A DNA stretch of 64,000 bases from an uncultured Eggerthellaceae bacterium (GCA_947566075.1 CANOIM010000010.1:12732-76731); one strand, 5' to 3'. Counted from the stretch's first letter, positions 41,978 through 50,759 are shown. Notes: generated from the letters alone by a model not told the origin. Translations and numbers: made by a program.

Positions 41978-42268
41978 ATGAGCGTTCTGACACGGACGCA
42001 CTCCCTTCATCTTCAGCGTTCCCTACGGCGGCTGATGCGCATCTGTCTCATGGTTTTGCGTAGTGACAGGCACCGGTTGCGCCCGAAGGGTCCGTGCTTG
42101 TCATAAAGCTCATTCAGTATGATACCGCGCGAGAGCCCAAAAGGATTGCAGCTCTCCCAGCCTCACGGATGGCGTTCATCCTCTTGCAACCCCCGGACAG
42201 GAGCGAGCTCCTGTCCCTACGAGGCTAACCTGCACCCTCATCCGTAGGTGCTGGCTTGCCAGCACGAA
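41978..42268. repeat. Dispersed repeat of about 290 bp, copy 1
   Basis: Begins GATGAGCGTTCTGACACGGA and ends CTGGCTTGCCAGCACGAA. It aligns with 63694-63986 with almost no gaps (net two bases) and about 85% identity by eye. Differences include compensated pairs in the GGACAGGA(G/A)C stem. No ORF of note. Flanked left by the unrecognised gene and right by unique sequence. Confidence 0.9.
42195..42265. repeat. Two CGTAG-headed hairpins, head to head (BIME-like), copy 1
   Basis: Stem GGACAGGAGC/GCTCCTGTCC (42195-42216, GA loop) then CTACG (42217-42221); after a 21-base linker, CGTAG (42243-42247) then stem GTGCTGGC/GCCAGCAC (42248-42265, TT loop). Both hairpins have CGTAG at the foot on the outward-facing strand, so they form an inverted pair, the layout of bacterial interspersed mosaic elements. 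Confidence 0.8.
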
Positions 42269-42478
42269 ACCCTCACCTTTCGCCGTCACAGAGGAAAAAT
42301 AGGTTCAGGAGATCAACCGGCGCACATCCTCAGGCGCAAAGCGCCCACCACTCACCCAGATGGGGCATCAACCTGAACGCGGAGCGATACCCACGCCGAA
42401 GGCGTGAGTGAAAGCAGAGGGGGACGCCCATGCCAGCTACACAAAAAGATTCTTCGCTACGCTCAGAATGACAAAGAT

Positions 42479-42503
42479 ACGGGCATCAAGATCGGATGCC
42501 CGT
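42479..42503 (-). repeat. CGTAG-footed hairpin, GGGCAT type, copy 1
   Basis: ACGGGCATC / GATGCCCGT (9-bp stem, 7-base loop) then CTACGA. A related hairpin with a changed stem but the same 7-base loop and CTACGA follow-up occurs at 63503-63529. Confidence 0.7.
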
Positions 42504-42577
42504 CTACGAAAGATAGAGTTGCAACGGTAGAGCCCGCGAACGCGGGCGAGGATCAAAGAGTGAGCGTAAGCGAACGA

Positions 42578-42617
42578 CATTGGTGCCACGTGGTCTTGTG
42601 GCACCAATGGCCTTTTT
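42578..42617 (+). terminator. Strong plus-strand rho-independent terminator without obvious gene
   Basis: Perfect 12-bp stem CATTGGTGCCAC / GTGGCACCAATG (42578-42589, 42598-42609), then GCCTTTTTTAC. The T-tract points to plus-strand transcription, yet the nearest plus-strand gene ends 730 bases upstream. On the minus strand it lies directly after ffh, with an A-tract before and a weak T run after, so it can also act there. Confidence 0.75.
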
Positions 42618-44029
42618 TACATGTCCTTCATCATGGATTGCAGGCGACGCAGGTCTCCCATGCTCATGCCGCCAAGCCCGGGTATGCCACCCTTGCGCTT
42701 CTTGCCCTTCTTCCCCTTCTTACCACGCCCTGCCTGCTGAGCAAGACCCGCCGTCATCTTCTTGACCATCTTCTTCGTTTCGTTGTACTTCTTCATGAGG
42801 TTGTTGACATCGGTCACCGTAACGCCCGACCCGGCCGCGATGCGCTTGCGGCGGCCCGCGTTCAGTACATCAGGATGCTCCCGCTCCTGCTTGGTCATGG
42901 AGTTGATGATGACCTCCATCCCATCCAGCGCATGCTCATCCACCTGGCCAGATCCCAGCATCTTATCCCCACCGGGCAGCGCGCTCACCAGCTTCGATAT
43001 GCCGCCCATCTTCTTGACCTGGCGATTCATGGTGATGAAGTCATTCAGGGTGAGGTTGCCGCGGGCGAGTTCCTCGGCCTCCATCTGCTCTTCTTCAGCC
43101 TGTTGCACGCGCACGGCATTCTCGATGAGGGATACCACATCCCCCATCCCCAGGATGCGCTTGGCCATGCGGTCAGGATGGAACTCCTCCAAGGAATCCG
43201 GCTTCTCGCCAGAGGAGATGAACTTGATGGGCTTGCCCGTCACCTCCCGTACGGAAAGGGCGCCGCCACCCCGGGCATCGCCATCCATCTTCGACATGAT
43301 GACGCCGTCGAAGTCTACCTTGTCAGCGAAGGCCTGGACCACGCCCACCACATCCTGGCCTGTCATGGCATCTACCACCATGAGGATCTCATCGGGAGAG
43401 GTGGCTTCCTTGATGGCCGCTGCCTCATCCATCATGGCCTCATCCACATGAAGACGGCCTGCCGTGTCTACGATGACCACATCGCGCAGATTGCCGATGG
43501 CATCCTGGATGCCATCAGTGGCTATCTTGACCGGGTCCTCCCCGTCTTCGCGGAATATGCGCACGCCTATCTCTCCGCCCAAGGTCTCCAGCTGGTCAGC
43601 GGCGGCGGGACGATAGATGTCACAGGCCACCAACAGGGGTGAATGACCCTCCTGCTTCAGCCGGTAAGCCAGCTTAGCGCAGGCCGTGGTCTTACCAGAG
43701 CCCTGAAGCCCCACCAGCATGATGACGCTGGGAATGCGCCCTGAGAGCTTCAGCTTCGCCTGCTCATGACCCAGAAGCTCCGTCAGCTCATCCAGCACGA
43801 TCTTCACCACGTTCTGAGCAGGAGTGAGCGAATCCATCACCTCAGCGGTAAGGCAGCGCTCCTTGGTGCGGGAGACGAAGGCCTTCACCACCTTGAAGTT
43901 GACATCGGCCTCGAGAAGCGCCAGGCGTATCTCGCGCATGGCTGCATTGATGTCCTCTTCCGTTAGGCGTCCCTTGCTCTTGAGGCCGGAGAAGATGCCC
44001 TGCAGCCGCTGTGAAAGGTTCTCAAGCAT
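42617..44029 (-). CDS. ffh: Signal recognition particle protein Ffh
   Basis: 470 residues. N domain, then G domain with GLQGSGKTTACAKLA (P-loop), DTAGRLH and the GGGALSVREVTG loop, and an M domain with a Met-rich finger region (ITMNRQVKKMGGISKL) and the RNA-binding GSGVTVTDVNNLMKKY. It ends in a GKKGKKGKKRKGG basic stretch and a Met-rich tail. It targets nascent membrane proteins with FtsY, encoded 12 bases upstream. AGGAGCC precedes the ATG. Confidence 0.97.
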   Translation of the reverse strand: MLENLSQRLQGIFSGLKSKGRLTEEDINAAMREIRLALLEADVNFKVVKAFVSRTKERCLTAEVMDSLTPAQNVVKIVLDELTELLGHEQAKLKLSGRIPSVIMLVGLQGSGKTTACAKLAYRLKQEGHSPLLVACDIYRPAAADQLETLGGEIGVRIFREDGEDPVKIATDGIQDAIGNLRDVVIVDTAGRLHVDEAMMDEAAAIKEATSPDEILMVVDAMTGQDVVGVVQAFADKVDFDGVIMSKMDGDARGGGALSVREVTGKPIKFISSGEKPDSLEEFHPDRMAKRILGMGDVVSLIENAVRVQQAEEEQMEAEELARGNLTLNDFITMNRQVKKMGGISKLVSALPGGDKMLGSGQVDEHALDGMEVIINSMTKQEREHPDVLNAGRRKRIAAGSGVTVTDVNNLMKKYNETKKMVKKMTAGLAQQAGRGKKGKKGKKRKGGIPGLGGMSMGDLRRLQSMMKDM

Positions 44030-44041
44030 GATGGCTCCTCA

Positions 44042-45196
44042 CTACCATTTCTCCCAGAAATGCTTCTTCTTGGGCTCAGCCGCTTGGCGAGCATCATCCA
44101 TTTCCACGAACTCCGCCCAGGACATCGTGGCTGGCTCCTCAGGAACAGGCGCTTCAGCGGGTGCTTCGGCGGTCGGTTCAGGTTCGCCTGCTTCAGAAGG
44201 TGCCGTGTCATCCGCAGACAGGCTGAGGTCTGCGCTACGGTCCTCTTCGCTCAGAAGCTCTTCCGCTTCATCGGCAAGATCGGCCTGCTCGTAATCGCCG
44301 ATGAGGGCGGCCACGAAATCAGCAGGACGGAAATCCCGCAGATCATCGATGGATTCACCCACTCCCGCCTTGATGATGGGCAGCCCCAGCTCATGGGAGA
44401 TAGCCAAGGCGATGCCTCCCTTGGCGCTGCCATCCAGCTTGGTCAGGATGAGGGCATCCAGGTCAAGGGCCTTATCGAACTCCCGCGCCTGTTGCAGGCC
44501 GTTCTGACCCGTGGTGGCATCTATCACCAGCACGGTATAGACGGGCAGCTTCGAGCGCTTCCGCGTCACCGCCACCACCTTCTCCAGTTCCCGCATGAGG
44601 TCATCGGAGGTATGGAGGCGCCCGGCGGTGTCTATGAGCACGAGATCTGCCCCGGCTTCCTCAGCCTGTTCCAAGGTGTCAAAGCAGACGCTGGCTGGAT
44701 CAGAGCCCCGCTCCCGGGTGACGATGGACACATCTGCCCGCTCTGCCCAGATCTCAAGCTGCTCTATGGCCGCGGCGCGGAACGTATCCGCAGACCCTAG
44801 GATGACCGTCCGCCCCGCCTGAGCAGCCTCGTTCGCCAGCTTCCCCACCGTAGTGGTCTTACCCGTACCATTGATGCCCACGAAGAGGATGACGGCCGGT
44901 TGGCCCTCTAGTATCTCTTGGCCACCTTCGGCGAAGGCACCTTGGATCTCCTCGCTCAGCAGATCCAGCACTGCATAGGCATCCGGGAGCGCAAGGCGCG
45001 TGGCCTTATCCCGTAGGTTCTCCACGATCTGGAACGAAGCCGCGCCCCCGATATCGCTCAGGATCAGCGTCTCCTCCAGATCCTCCCAAAAGCCCTCATC
45101 CAGCTCTGGACCACGGCCGAGAAGGACGTTCATGCTCTCTTTGAACTTATCCCGGGACTTCGCAAGGCCCTCGGTCATGCGCTCGAAGACACCCAT
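44042..45196 (-). CDS. ftsY: SRP receptor FtsY
   Basis: 384 residues from ATG 45196 (AAGGAGGAGAGA upstream). NG domain with GINGTGKTTTVGKLA, VLGSADTFRAAA, LIDTAGRLHTSDDL, TKLDGSAKGGIAL. The N-terminal acidic A domain of E. coli is missing. Instead, a tail of about 70 residues after the G domain is Glu/Ala/Pro-rich and ends PKKKHFWEKW, a basic-aromatic end that could touch the membrane. Receptor for Ffh, encoded next. Confidence 0.96.
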   Translation of the reverse strand: MGVFERMTEGLAKSRDKFKESMNVLLGRGPELDEGFWEDLEETLILSDIGGAASFQIVENLRDKATRLALPDAYAVLDLLSEEIQGAFAEGGQEILEGQPAVILFVGINGTGKTTTVGKLANEAAQAGRTVILGSADTFRAAAIEQLEIWAERADVSIVTRERGSDPASVCFDTLEQAEEAGADLVLIDTAGRLHTSDDLMRELEKVVAVTRKRSKLPVYTVLVIDATTGQNGLQQAREFDKALDLDALILTKLDGSAKGGIALAISHELGLPIIKAGVGESIDDLRDFRPADFVAALIGDYEQADLADEAEELLSEEDRSADLSLSADDTAPSEAGEPEPTAEAPAEAPVPEEPATMSWAEFVEMDDARQAAEPKKKHFWEKW

Positions 45197-45242
45197 TCTC
45201 TCCTCCTTGGATCGGACCATTGAGAAAGCCTGCAGCCTACCC

Positions 45243-48200
45243 TCAAGATGCTTTGGTGCGAAGCGCATCCTCCAGCTTCTGGGACAGCACCTTCGTCACC
45301 CCGTCCGCCTGCATGGAAACGCCGAAGAGCACATCGGCCATCTCCATGGTGCGACGCTGATGGGTGATCATGATGAGCTGAGTGGTGGCGCGCATATGAT
45401 CGATATAGCTGGTCAAGCGCCGCAGGTTGGAATCATCCAAAGCTGCCTCCACCTCATCCAAGATGTAGAAGGGGGTGGCGCGGGTCTTGTACAGAGCGAA
45501 CAGGAGCGCCAAGGCCGTCAATGATTTCTCGCCACCGGACATGAGCGACATCTTGGTGATGCGCTTGCCCGCGGGCTGAGCGTTCACTTCGATGCCTGCC
45601 TCTTCTATATCCTCAGGCCTATCCAGGGAAAGATAGGCGTTGCCACCGGGGAAGAGGGCCGAGAATATCTCTTTGAAGTTCTCGTTCACCTCTTCGAAGG
45701 TGCGCGCGAAATCATCCTTCATCCGTTCTTCGATGACGCGGTTGATGCGGTTCAAGGAACGAGCAGCGCTGCGCAGGTCAGCCAGCTGAGACTGAAGGTA
45801 ATCATGGCGCACCTTGAGCTCTTCGTATTCCTGGGCCGCATCAGGGTTGATGGTCCCCAGATTGGAGATGCGCCGGGTCAGGCGGAAGGATTCCTCTTCC
45901 ATGAGGGAGCGATCCTCCGGGGCCGGGGTGAGCAACGCGCGCTCAAGGGGGACCTGGCAATCTTCGGTGATGACGGTGACGGCAGCCTGGACCTGCATCT
46001 CTGCCCGCGCCTTATCCACGCGGATGGCAGCCAGCGCCTCAGAGGCACCGTCGTAGGCATCCTGAGCCTGGCGGGCTGCCTCCCGCAGCTGCTGCATCTG
46101 AGCGTGGAGGGAATCCGTAGAGCTCTTCGCAGAGGTGGAGGCATCCTCAAGGGCGCTCATGGTGCGCCGAGCCGCCTGGGCTATGATGTCAAGAAGGGAG
46201 AGGACCGGCTCGAGCCTGCGGGCGCTCACCTGCTTCACGGCCAAGACCTTCCCATCCTCTTCCCGGCTGGCCTGAAGGCTTTCCAATTCAGCTAACGCAC
46301 CCTGGATGACCCGCTCTGAATAGGTGCTCCGCTCTGCCAGCTTCGCTGATTCCAAGCGAGCCTCTGCTAGCTTCGCCGATGCCTCTTCCAGCTCTTCCCG
46401 CTCAGGAGCCATCTGCGCTTCTAGCTGTTCTAGAGTAGAGCGGCCCTCAGCTACCTGAGAAGCTATCTGCGCCAGACGGGATTCCATTTGCTGGATATCC
46501 GGCAGCGTGGCTTGAGCCGTACCGCTCTCTTCCTGGAGCGTCTTCTCCAGAGCTTCCAGCTCCCGCGTGATGGAGGAGAGCTTCTGGGCAGCAGCATCAG
46601 CGGCCTGACGAGCCCCTTGAGCGCTTCCCTTGAGGGAAGCGAGCTTCTCCTTGAGGTCAAGGCTCTCCGTTTGGGCTCGCATGAGAGCCTTCTCAGCCTG
46701 CTCTGCCTCAAGGGAGGCGCGAACAGTGGAGGCTTTCGCCTGCTCCAAGGAGGCCTTGAGCTCTTCGATGCGGCGAAGGCGGGAGAGCACACCGGATTCC
46801 GATCCCTTAGCCCGAGCGTTCAACATCACCTTCCCACTGGGGAAGACGATGTCTCCTTCGGGGGTGGCAAAGCGCAGGGCCGTCCTGTCTTCAGCATGGG
46901 AGAGGAGCGCCTCTTCCAGGCTGGAGCAGAGGATGACATCTCCCAGCAGGGAGGCGACGACCGTTCGCTCTTCAGGGGCGACGGTCAATCGGTCCAAGAG
47001 CCGCTCCCCCCTCGGCGCAGCGGCCCCCGCATCAGCCAAGACAGAGCGCGCTTGGGAGCCATCTTGAGCCATGAGCAAGGCTACGGATCCCGCCTCGTCT
47101 TCCCTGACAGCAGCTGAGGCTACCTCCACCTCAGCCGCCCCTTCCACCACAAGAGCGGAGAGGTCAGCAGAGAGGAGCGCTTCCACGAGCGGCTCAAGTT
47201 CCTTCGGGGCCTTCACCAGATGGGAGAGCAAGCGCGGAGGGCGCCCCTTCTCTTCCAGAGCTTGAGCCGCCAGCTTGGGAGCCCCTGAGGCTGCCGCTCC
47301 CTCTGCCGCCTCTATCTGCTCAAGCGCCTCGATCTGGGTCAGGAGAGACTGCTCTTGAGCTGCCGCTTCATCAGCGGCACGACGGGCCTCTTCTCGCGCC
47401 TGCATGCAGCTGCCCACCAGCGTGCGAGCCCCCTTCTCCTGCTCATCCAGGGCAGCCAAGGCTTCCTCTTCAGCCTGAGCCTCTGCCTGAGCGATGCGCG
47501 CATCGGCGGAGAGGCGGTCTATCTGAACGGTCAGTTCGGCTTTGCGGCCCTCGATGACCTTGATCTGCGCGTTGCTATTGGCCAGCTGCTCTTTCGCCCG
47601 AGCCAGCTTATCCCGAAGGGTGCGATCCTCGCTCTCAAGAGCGGAGATGGAATCCGTTGCCTCCTTCGAACGCTTCTGAGCCTGAGCGATGGAATCAGAG
47701 AGCGCAGCCACCTGCTTGGACAACCCATCTACGCGCCCTTGGGCCTCTTCGGCAGCAGCCTTATCCTCCTGGGCTTGCCCTTGGGTGCTAAGGAGCTTGG
47801 CTTGGGCGCGCTCTAGGGCCCCCGCGGACTGCTGGATGCGCACCTCCAGCTCTGAAGCGCGAGCCAGGGCAGCCCGACGACGGTCGCGCATGAGCAAAGA
47901 GGTGGAATCAAGCCGCTCTGCGGCGGCAGTGATCTGTTGATAGCTCTTCGACAGTTGACTGGCATCCAAGCTATCTTCCCGAATGCGCTCTTGGAGCTTC
48001 GAGAGCTCCCCGTCAAGCTCTTGGATGCGTCCGTGGCGGGCCTGGCACTGCTCTTCTGCCATGGCTTCGCGTTCGGTGATGCGCCCATGTTCCGCCTTCA
48101 GGGAACGCAGGTCATCCACTGCTAGCACCAGCTTGATCTGGGCCAATTCCTCAGAGAGCTCAGCATGCTTGAGGGCCCGCTTGGCCTTGCGTTCTAGTGG

Positions 48201-48809
48201 CCCCAGTTGACGGGACACCTCTCCGGCTATATCTCCCACCCGATCAACGTGGGCGCTCATGCGCTCCAGCTTGCGCGCGCTCTTGGCCATGCGCTGCTTA
48301 TGCTTGAGCACCCCTGCCGCCTCTTCGATGAGAGCGCGGCGGTCTTCGGGCTTGGACTGGAGGACAGAATCCAGCGCGCCCTGGGAGATGATGGAATGGG
48401 TACCAGAACCCAGTCCCGAATCATGGAGGATCTCAAGCACGTCCATGCGCCGTGACACCACGCCATTGATGAGGTATTCGCTCTCACCTGAGCGATACAT
48501 CCGGCGGGCGATGGAGACCTCGTCGAAGTCAACAGGGAGGGTGCGGTCAGAATTGTCCAGCACGAGCTCTACCTCAGCCACCGAGGTGGGCTTGCGGGCC
48601 GAAGAGCCTGAGAAGATGACGTCTTCCATAGCCTGGCCGCGGAGGTTCTTGGCGTTGCGCTCTCCTAGGACCCAGAGCACCGCATCAGATATGTTGGACT
48701 TGCCAGAGCCATTGGGCCCTACCACCGCAGTGATGCCCGGCTCCAACCGGAGCGTCACCTTATCAGCGAAGGATTTGAACCCGCGAAGGGAGAGCGTCTT
48801 CAAGAACAT
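45243..48809 (-). CDS. smc: Chromosome segregation SMC ATPase
   Basis: 1188 residues. Walker A VVGPNGSGKSNISDAVLWVLGE near the N-terminus, coiled coil to a hinge around 520-650 (PPRLLSHLVKAP and LLDRLTVAPEE), second coiled coil, then C-motif LMSGGEKSLTALALLFALY and Walker B PFYILDEVEAALDD. It forms the condensin core with ScpAB, which are not in this window. It lies three bases after rnc, the conserved rnc-smc-ftsY order. Confidence 0.97.
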   Translation of the reverse strand: MFLKTLSLRGFKSFADKVTLRLEPGITAVVGPNGSGKSNISDAVLWVLGERNAKNLRGQAMEDVIFSGSSARKPTSVAEVELVLDNSDRTLPVDFDEVSIARRMYRSGESEYLINGVVSRRMDVLEILHDSGLGSGTHSIISQGALDSVLQSKPEDRRALIEEAAGVLKHKQRMAKSARKLERMSAHVDRVGDIAGEVSRQLGPLERKAKRALKHAELSEELAQIKLVLAVDDLRSLKAEHGRITEREAMAEEQCQARHGRIQELDGELSKLQERIREDSLDASQLSKSYQQITAAAERLDSTSLLMRDRRRAALARASELEVRIQQSAGALERAQAKLLSTQGQAQEDKAAAEEAQGRVDGLSKQVAALSDSIAQAQKRSKEATDSISALESEDRTLRDKLARAKEQLANSNAQIKVIEGRKAELTVQIDRLSADARIAQAEAQAEEEALAALDEQEKGARTLVGSCMQAREEARRAADEAAAQEQSLLTQIEALEQIEAAEGAAASGAPKLAAQALEEKGRPPRLLSHLVKAPKELEPLVEALLSADLSALVVEGAAEVEVASAAVREDEAGSVALLMAQDGSQARSVLADAGAAAPRGERLLDRLTVAPEERTVVASLLGDVILCSSLEEALLSHAEDRTALRFATPEGDIVFPSGKVMLNARAKGSESGVLSRLRRIEELKASLEQAKASTVRASLEAEQAEKALMRAQTESLDLKEKLASLKGSAQGARQAADAAAQKLSSITRELEALEKTLQEESGTAQATLPDIQQMESRLAQIASQVAEGRSTLEQLEAQMAPEREELEEASAKLAEARLESAKLAERSTYSERVIQGALAELESLQASREEDGKVLAVKQVSARRLEPVLSLLDIIAQAARRTMSALEDASTSAKSSTDSLHAQMQQLREAARQAQDAYDGASEALAAIRVDKARAEMQVQAAVTVITEDCQVPLERALLTPAPEDRSLMEEESFRLTRRISNLGTINPDAAQEYEELKVRHDYLQSQLADLRSAARSLNRINRVIEERMKDDFARTFEEVNENFKEIFSALFPGGNAYLSLDRPEDIEEAGIEVNAQPAGKRITKMSLMSGGEKSLTALALLFALYKTRATPFYILDEVEAALDDSNLRRLTSYIDHMRATTQLIMITHQRRTMEMADVLFGVSMQADGVTKVLSQKLEDALRTKAS

Positions 48810-48812
48810 GGG

Positions 48813-49703
48813 CTAACCCTGCTTCTTCTTGGCGGCCTCTTTCGCCATCTTCTGCTCTTTGCGCTCCTGGACCCGCGCTTCCTTGGCGCGCCGATAGGCT
48901 TCATCCCGTTCTGCCTTGGCAGCAGCCTTATCCGCCTTGGCGCGCTTGGCGGAATCAGCCTTGGCACGGCGGGCATCCTCGTCCAAGCCCAGCCCGAAGA
49001 ACTCTCCCAACCGGGCAAGGGTTGATTTGGCCGCCTGGCTCTCAGCCTCCTTCTTCGTGCGTCCGCTTCCCTGGGCCAGGGCATGATCGCCTGCGTAGAC
49101 CTGGGAGATGAACGTACGGTCATGGGGAGGCCCTTGGGTCTCTACCAGCTTGTAAGTGGGGGTGATGCCATCCACCTGGAGCTTCTCCTGCAACGCGCTC
49201 TTCGGGTTCTCCGGTTCGCGGGCAAGGTCGATGGACATGCGCGGCACCAAGGTGCGTTCCACGAAGGCCTTGGCGCACTGGATGCCGCCATCCAGGAACA
49301 ACGCTGCCACCACGGCTTCGTAGACGTTCTCCAAAGCCGAATGGAGCCCCCGACGGCCCGTGCCCGTCTCTGAGGAGCCGAACACGATGATGTCTGCGAA
49401 GCCTAGGTCAGCCGCCACCTCCGAGAGGCTGGAACCAGACACCAGGGACACCTTGATGCGCGTCAGACCGCCCTCATCCAAGTTGGGATAGCGATGGAAG
49501 GCGATGGATGCAACGATGGCCCCCAGGATGGAATCTCCCAAAAATTCCAAGCGCTCATAGGAGAACTTGACGGACTTGCCCTCCGTTGCGGAAGGATGGG
49601 TGATGGCAGCCAAGATGAGGGAGCTGTCTTCGAACTGGTGCTCCACAGCATCCTGGGCGAGGGAGAGCTTCTCCTCTTGTTCAGGGGTCAAGGCCACGCT
49701 CAT
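48813..49703 (-). CDS. rnc: Ribonuclease III with long charged tail
   Basis: 296 residues. Catalytic domain: YERLEFLGDSILGAIVA signature and second acid site VYEAVVAALFLDGG. The dsRNA-binding domain is about 160-228 (PKSALQEKLQVDG, GSGRTKKEAESQAAKSTL). From about residue 235 a tail of over 60 residues is nearly all Lys, Arg, Ala, Glu and Asp, ending KKKQG, much longer than in E. coli (226 residues). It may bind RNA or ribosomes. The start overlaps the plsX stop (ATGA). Confidence 0.95.
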   Translation of the reverse strand: MSVALTPEQEEKLSLAQDAVEHQFEDSSLILAAITHPSATEGKSVKFSYERLEFLGDSILGAIVASIAFHRYPNLDEGGLTRIKVSLVSGSSLSEVAADLGFADIIVFGSSETGTGRRGLHSALENVYEAVVAALFLDGGIQCAKAFVERTLVPRMSIDLAREPENPKSALQEKLQVDGITPTYKLVETQGPPHDRTFISQVYAGDHALAQGSGRTKKEAESQAAKSTLARLGEFFGLGLDEDARRAKADSAKRAKADKAAAKAERDEAYRRAKEARVQERKEQKMAKEAAKKKQG

Positions 49704-50722
49704 TCCCCTTCCCCCGCTGGGGCAGAGGGAGCGAAGGCCTCAGCCACTTTCCGGGAGACCCCTTCGCGCACCTGGGCGGCCCCCGCCAAGATGCCGTTCT
49801 TGATGGCCTGGGCATTGGAAGACCCGTGCCCCACGATGCAGGTGCCCTTCACCCCCAGAAGCGGTGAGCCGCCATAGCGGTCAGGATCCAGTTCGGCTTT
49901 CAACTCTGAGAGGCTGCCTTTGACCAGAAGCGCCCCGAGCTTCGCCGACAGGCTTGAGGTGAGCGCTCCTTTGAGATGTTTGAAGATGAGCTTGGAGGTG
50001 CCCTCGATGGTCTTCAGGCACACATTGCCCGTGAAGCCATCGGTCACCACCACATCGAACGCCCCCGCTACCAGATCTCCCCCTTCGCAGTTGCCCGCGA
50101 ACTCAGGGACCTGGGCCGTGAGAGCTGCGTGGGCCTCAAGGGCGAAGGATGATCCTTTGGTGTCCTCTTCGCCGATGTTCAAGAGCCCCACCCGCGGCGT
50201 GGACACGCCTAAGACGGACTGCATGTAGATGACGCCCATCTGAGCGAATTGAGCTAGGTAATCCGCCTTGCAATCAGCGTTGGCCCCCACATCCACCAAG
50301 AAGACGGGACGGTCATAGGCAGGGATGATGACGCCCAAGGCCGGGCGCTTCACGCCTTTGGCGCGCCCCATGATGAGGGTGGCGGCGGTGAGGCAAGCAC
50401 CAGTGGAGCCTGCCGAGAAGAAGCCCTGGGCCTTCCCTTCGCGTACCAGGGTGCAGCCGCGCACGATGGAGGAATCCTTCTTCGTGCGCACGGCCTGAGC
50501 GGGATGCTCAGCCATGGAGATGACCTGGGTGGTGGGCACCGGCGTGCAATGGTCTGTATCCCGACAGAGGGGCGTGATGGCCGCCTCTTCGCCGCAGAGG
50601 AGGACGCGCAGCTCAGGATCAGCCTCAAGGGCGAGCCGTGTGCCTTCTATAACGACGTTGGGGGCGTTGTCGCCCCCCATAGCGTCTACTGATACTGTTA
50701 CCGGTGCAGCCAAAAGAGCCAT
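49700..50722 (-). CDS. plsX: Phosphate acyltransferase
   Basis: 340 residues. VSVDAMGGDNAPNVVIEGT and SIVRGCTLVREGKAQGFFSAGSTGA match PlsX, which makes acyl-phosphate from acyl-ACP for phospholipid synthesis. It lies between rpmF and rnc, as in many bacteria (rpmF-plsX). The Shine-Dalgarno GGAG abuts the ATG closely. Confidence 0.95.
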   Translation of the reverse strand: MALLAAPVTVSVDAMGGDNAPNVVIEGTRLALEADPELRVLLCGEEAAITPLCRDTDHCTPVPTTQVISMAEHPAQAVRTKKDSSIVRGCTLVREGKAQGFFSAGSTGACLTAATLIMGRAKGVKRPALGVIIPAYDRPVFLVDVGANADCKADYLAQFAQMGVIYMQSVLGVSTPRVGLLNIGEEDTKGSSFALEAHAALTAQVPEFAGNCEGGDLVAGAFDVVVTDGFTGNVCLKTIEGTSKLIFKHLKGALTSSLSAKLGALLVKGSLSELKAELDPDRYGGSPLLGVKGTCIVGHGSSNAQAIKNGILAGAAQVREGVSRKVAEAFAPSAPAGEGE

Positions 50723-50759
50723 CTCCGAAGAAGCTATCGCAGCCTTGGGATGGGAGAGG

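Larger units (their letters stand above)
41851..42616. other. 766-base non-coding region with repeats
   Basis: It holds the 290-bp repeat copy (41978-42268), a hairpin at 42479-42503 and a plus-strand terminator at 42578-42617. The stretch 42449-42477 is a generic-looking intergenic motif (TTCTTCGCTACGCTCAGAAT). No ORF with a ribosome site is visible. Confidence 0.6.

Noticed and set aside
42380..42616. Possible SRP RNA, RNase P RNA or tmRNA near ffh
   Set aside because: None of the conserved cores (SRP GGAAGCAGC-type tetraloop region, RNase P GAGGAAAGTCC, tmRNA ends) could be found.
41851..42616. Prophage or integrase remnant beside the unrecognised gene
   Set aside because: No integrase, phage structural gene or tRNA-end duplication could be identified.
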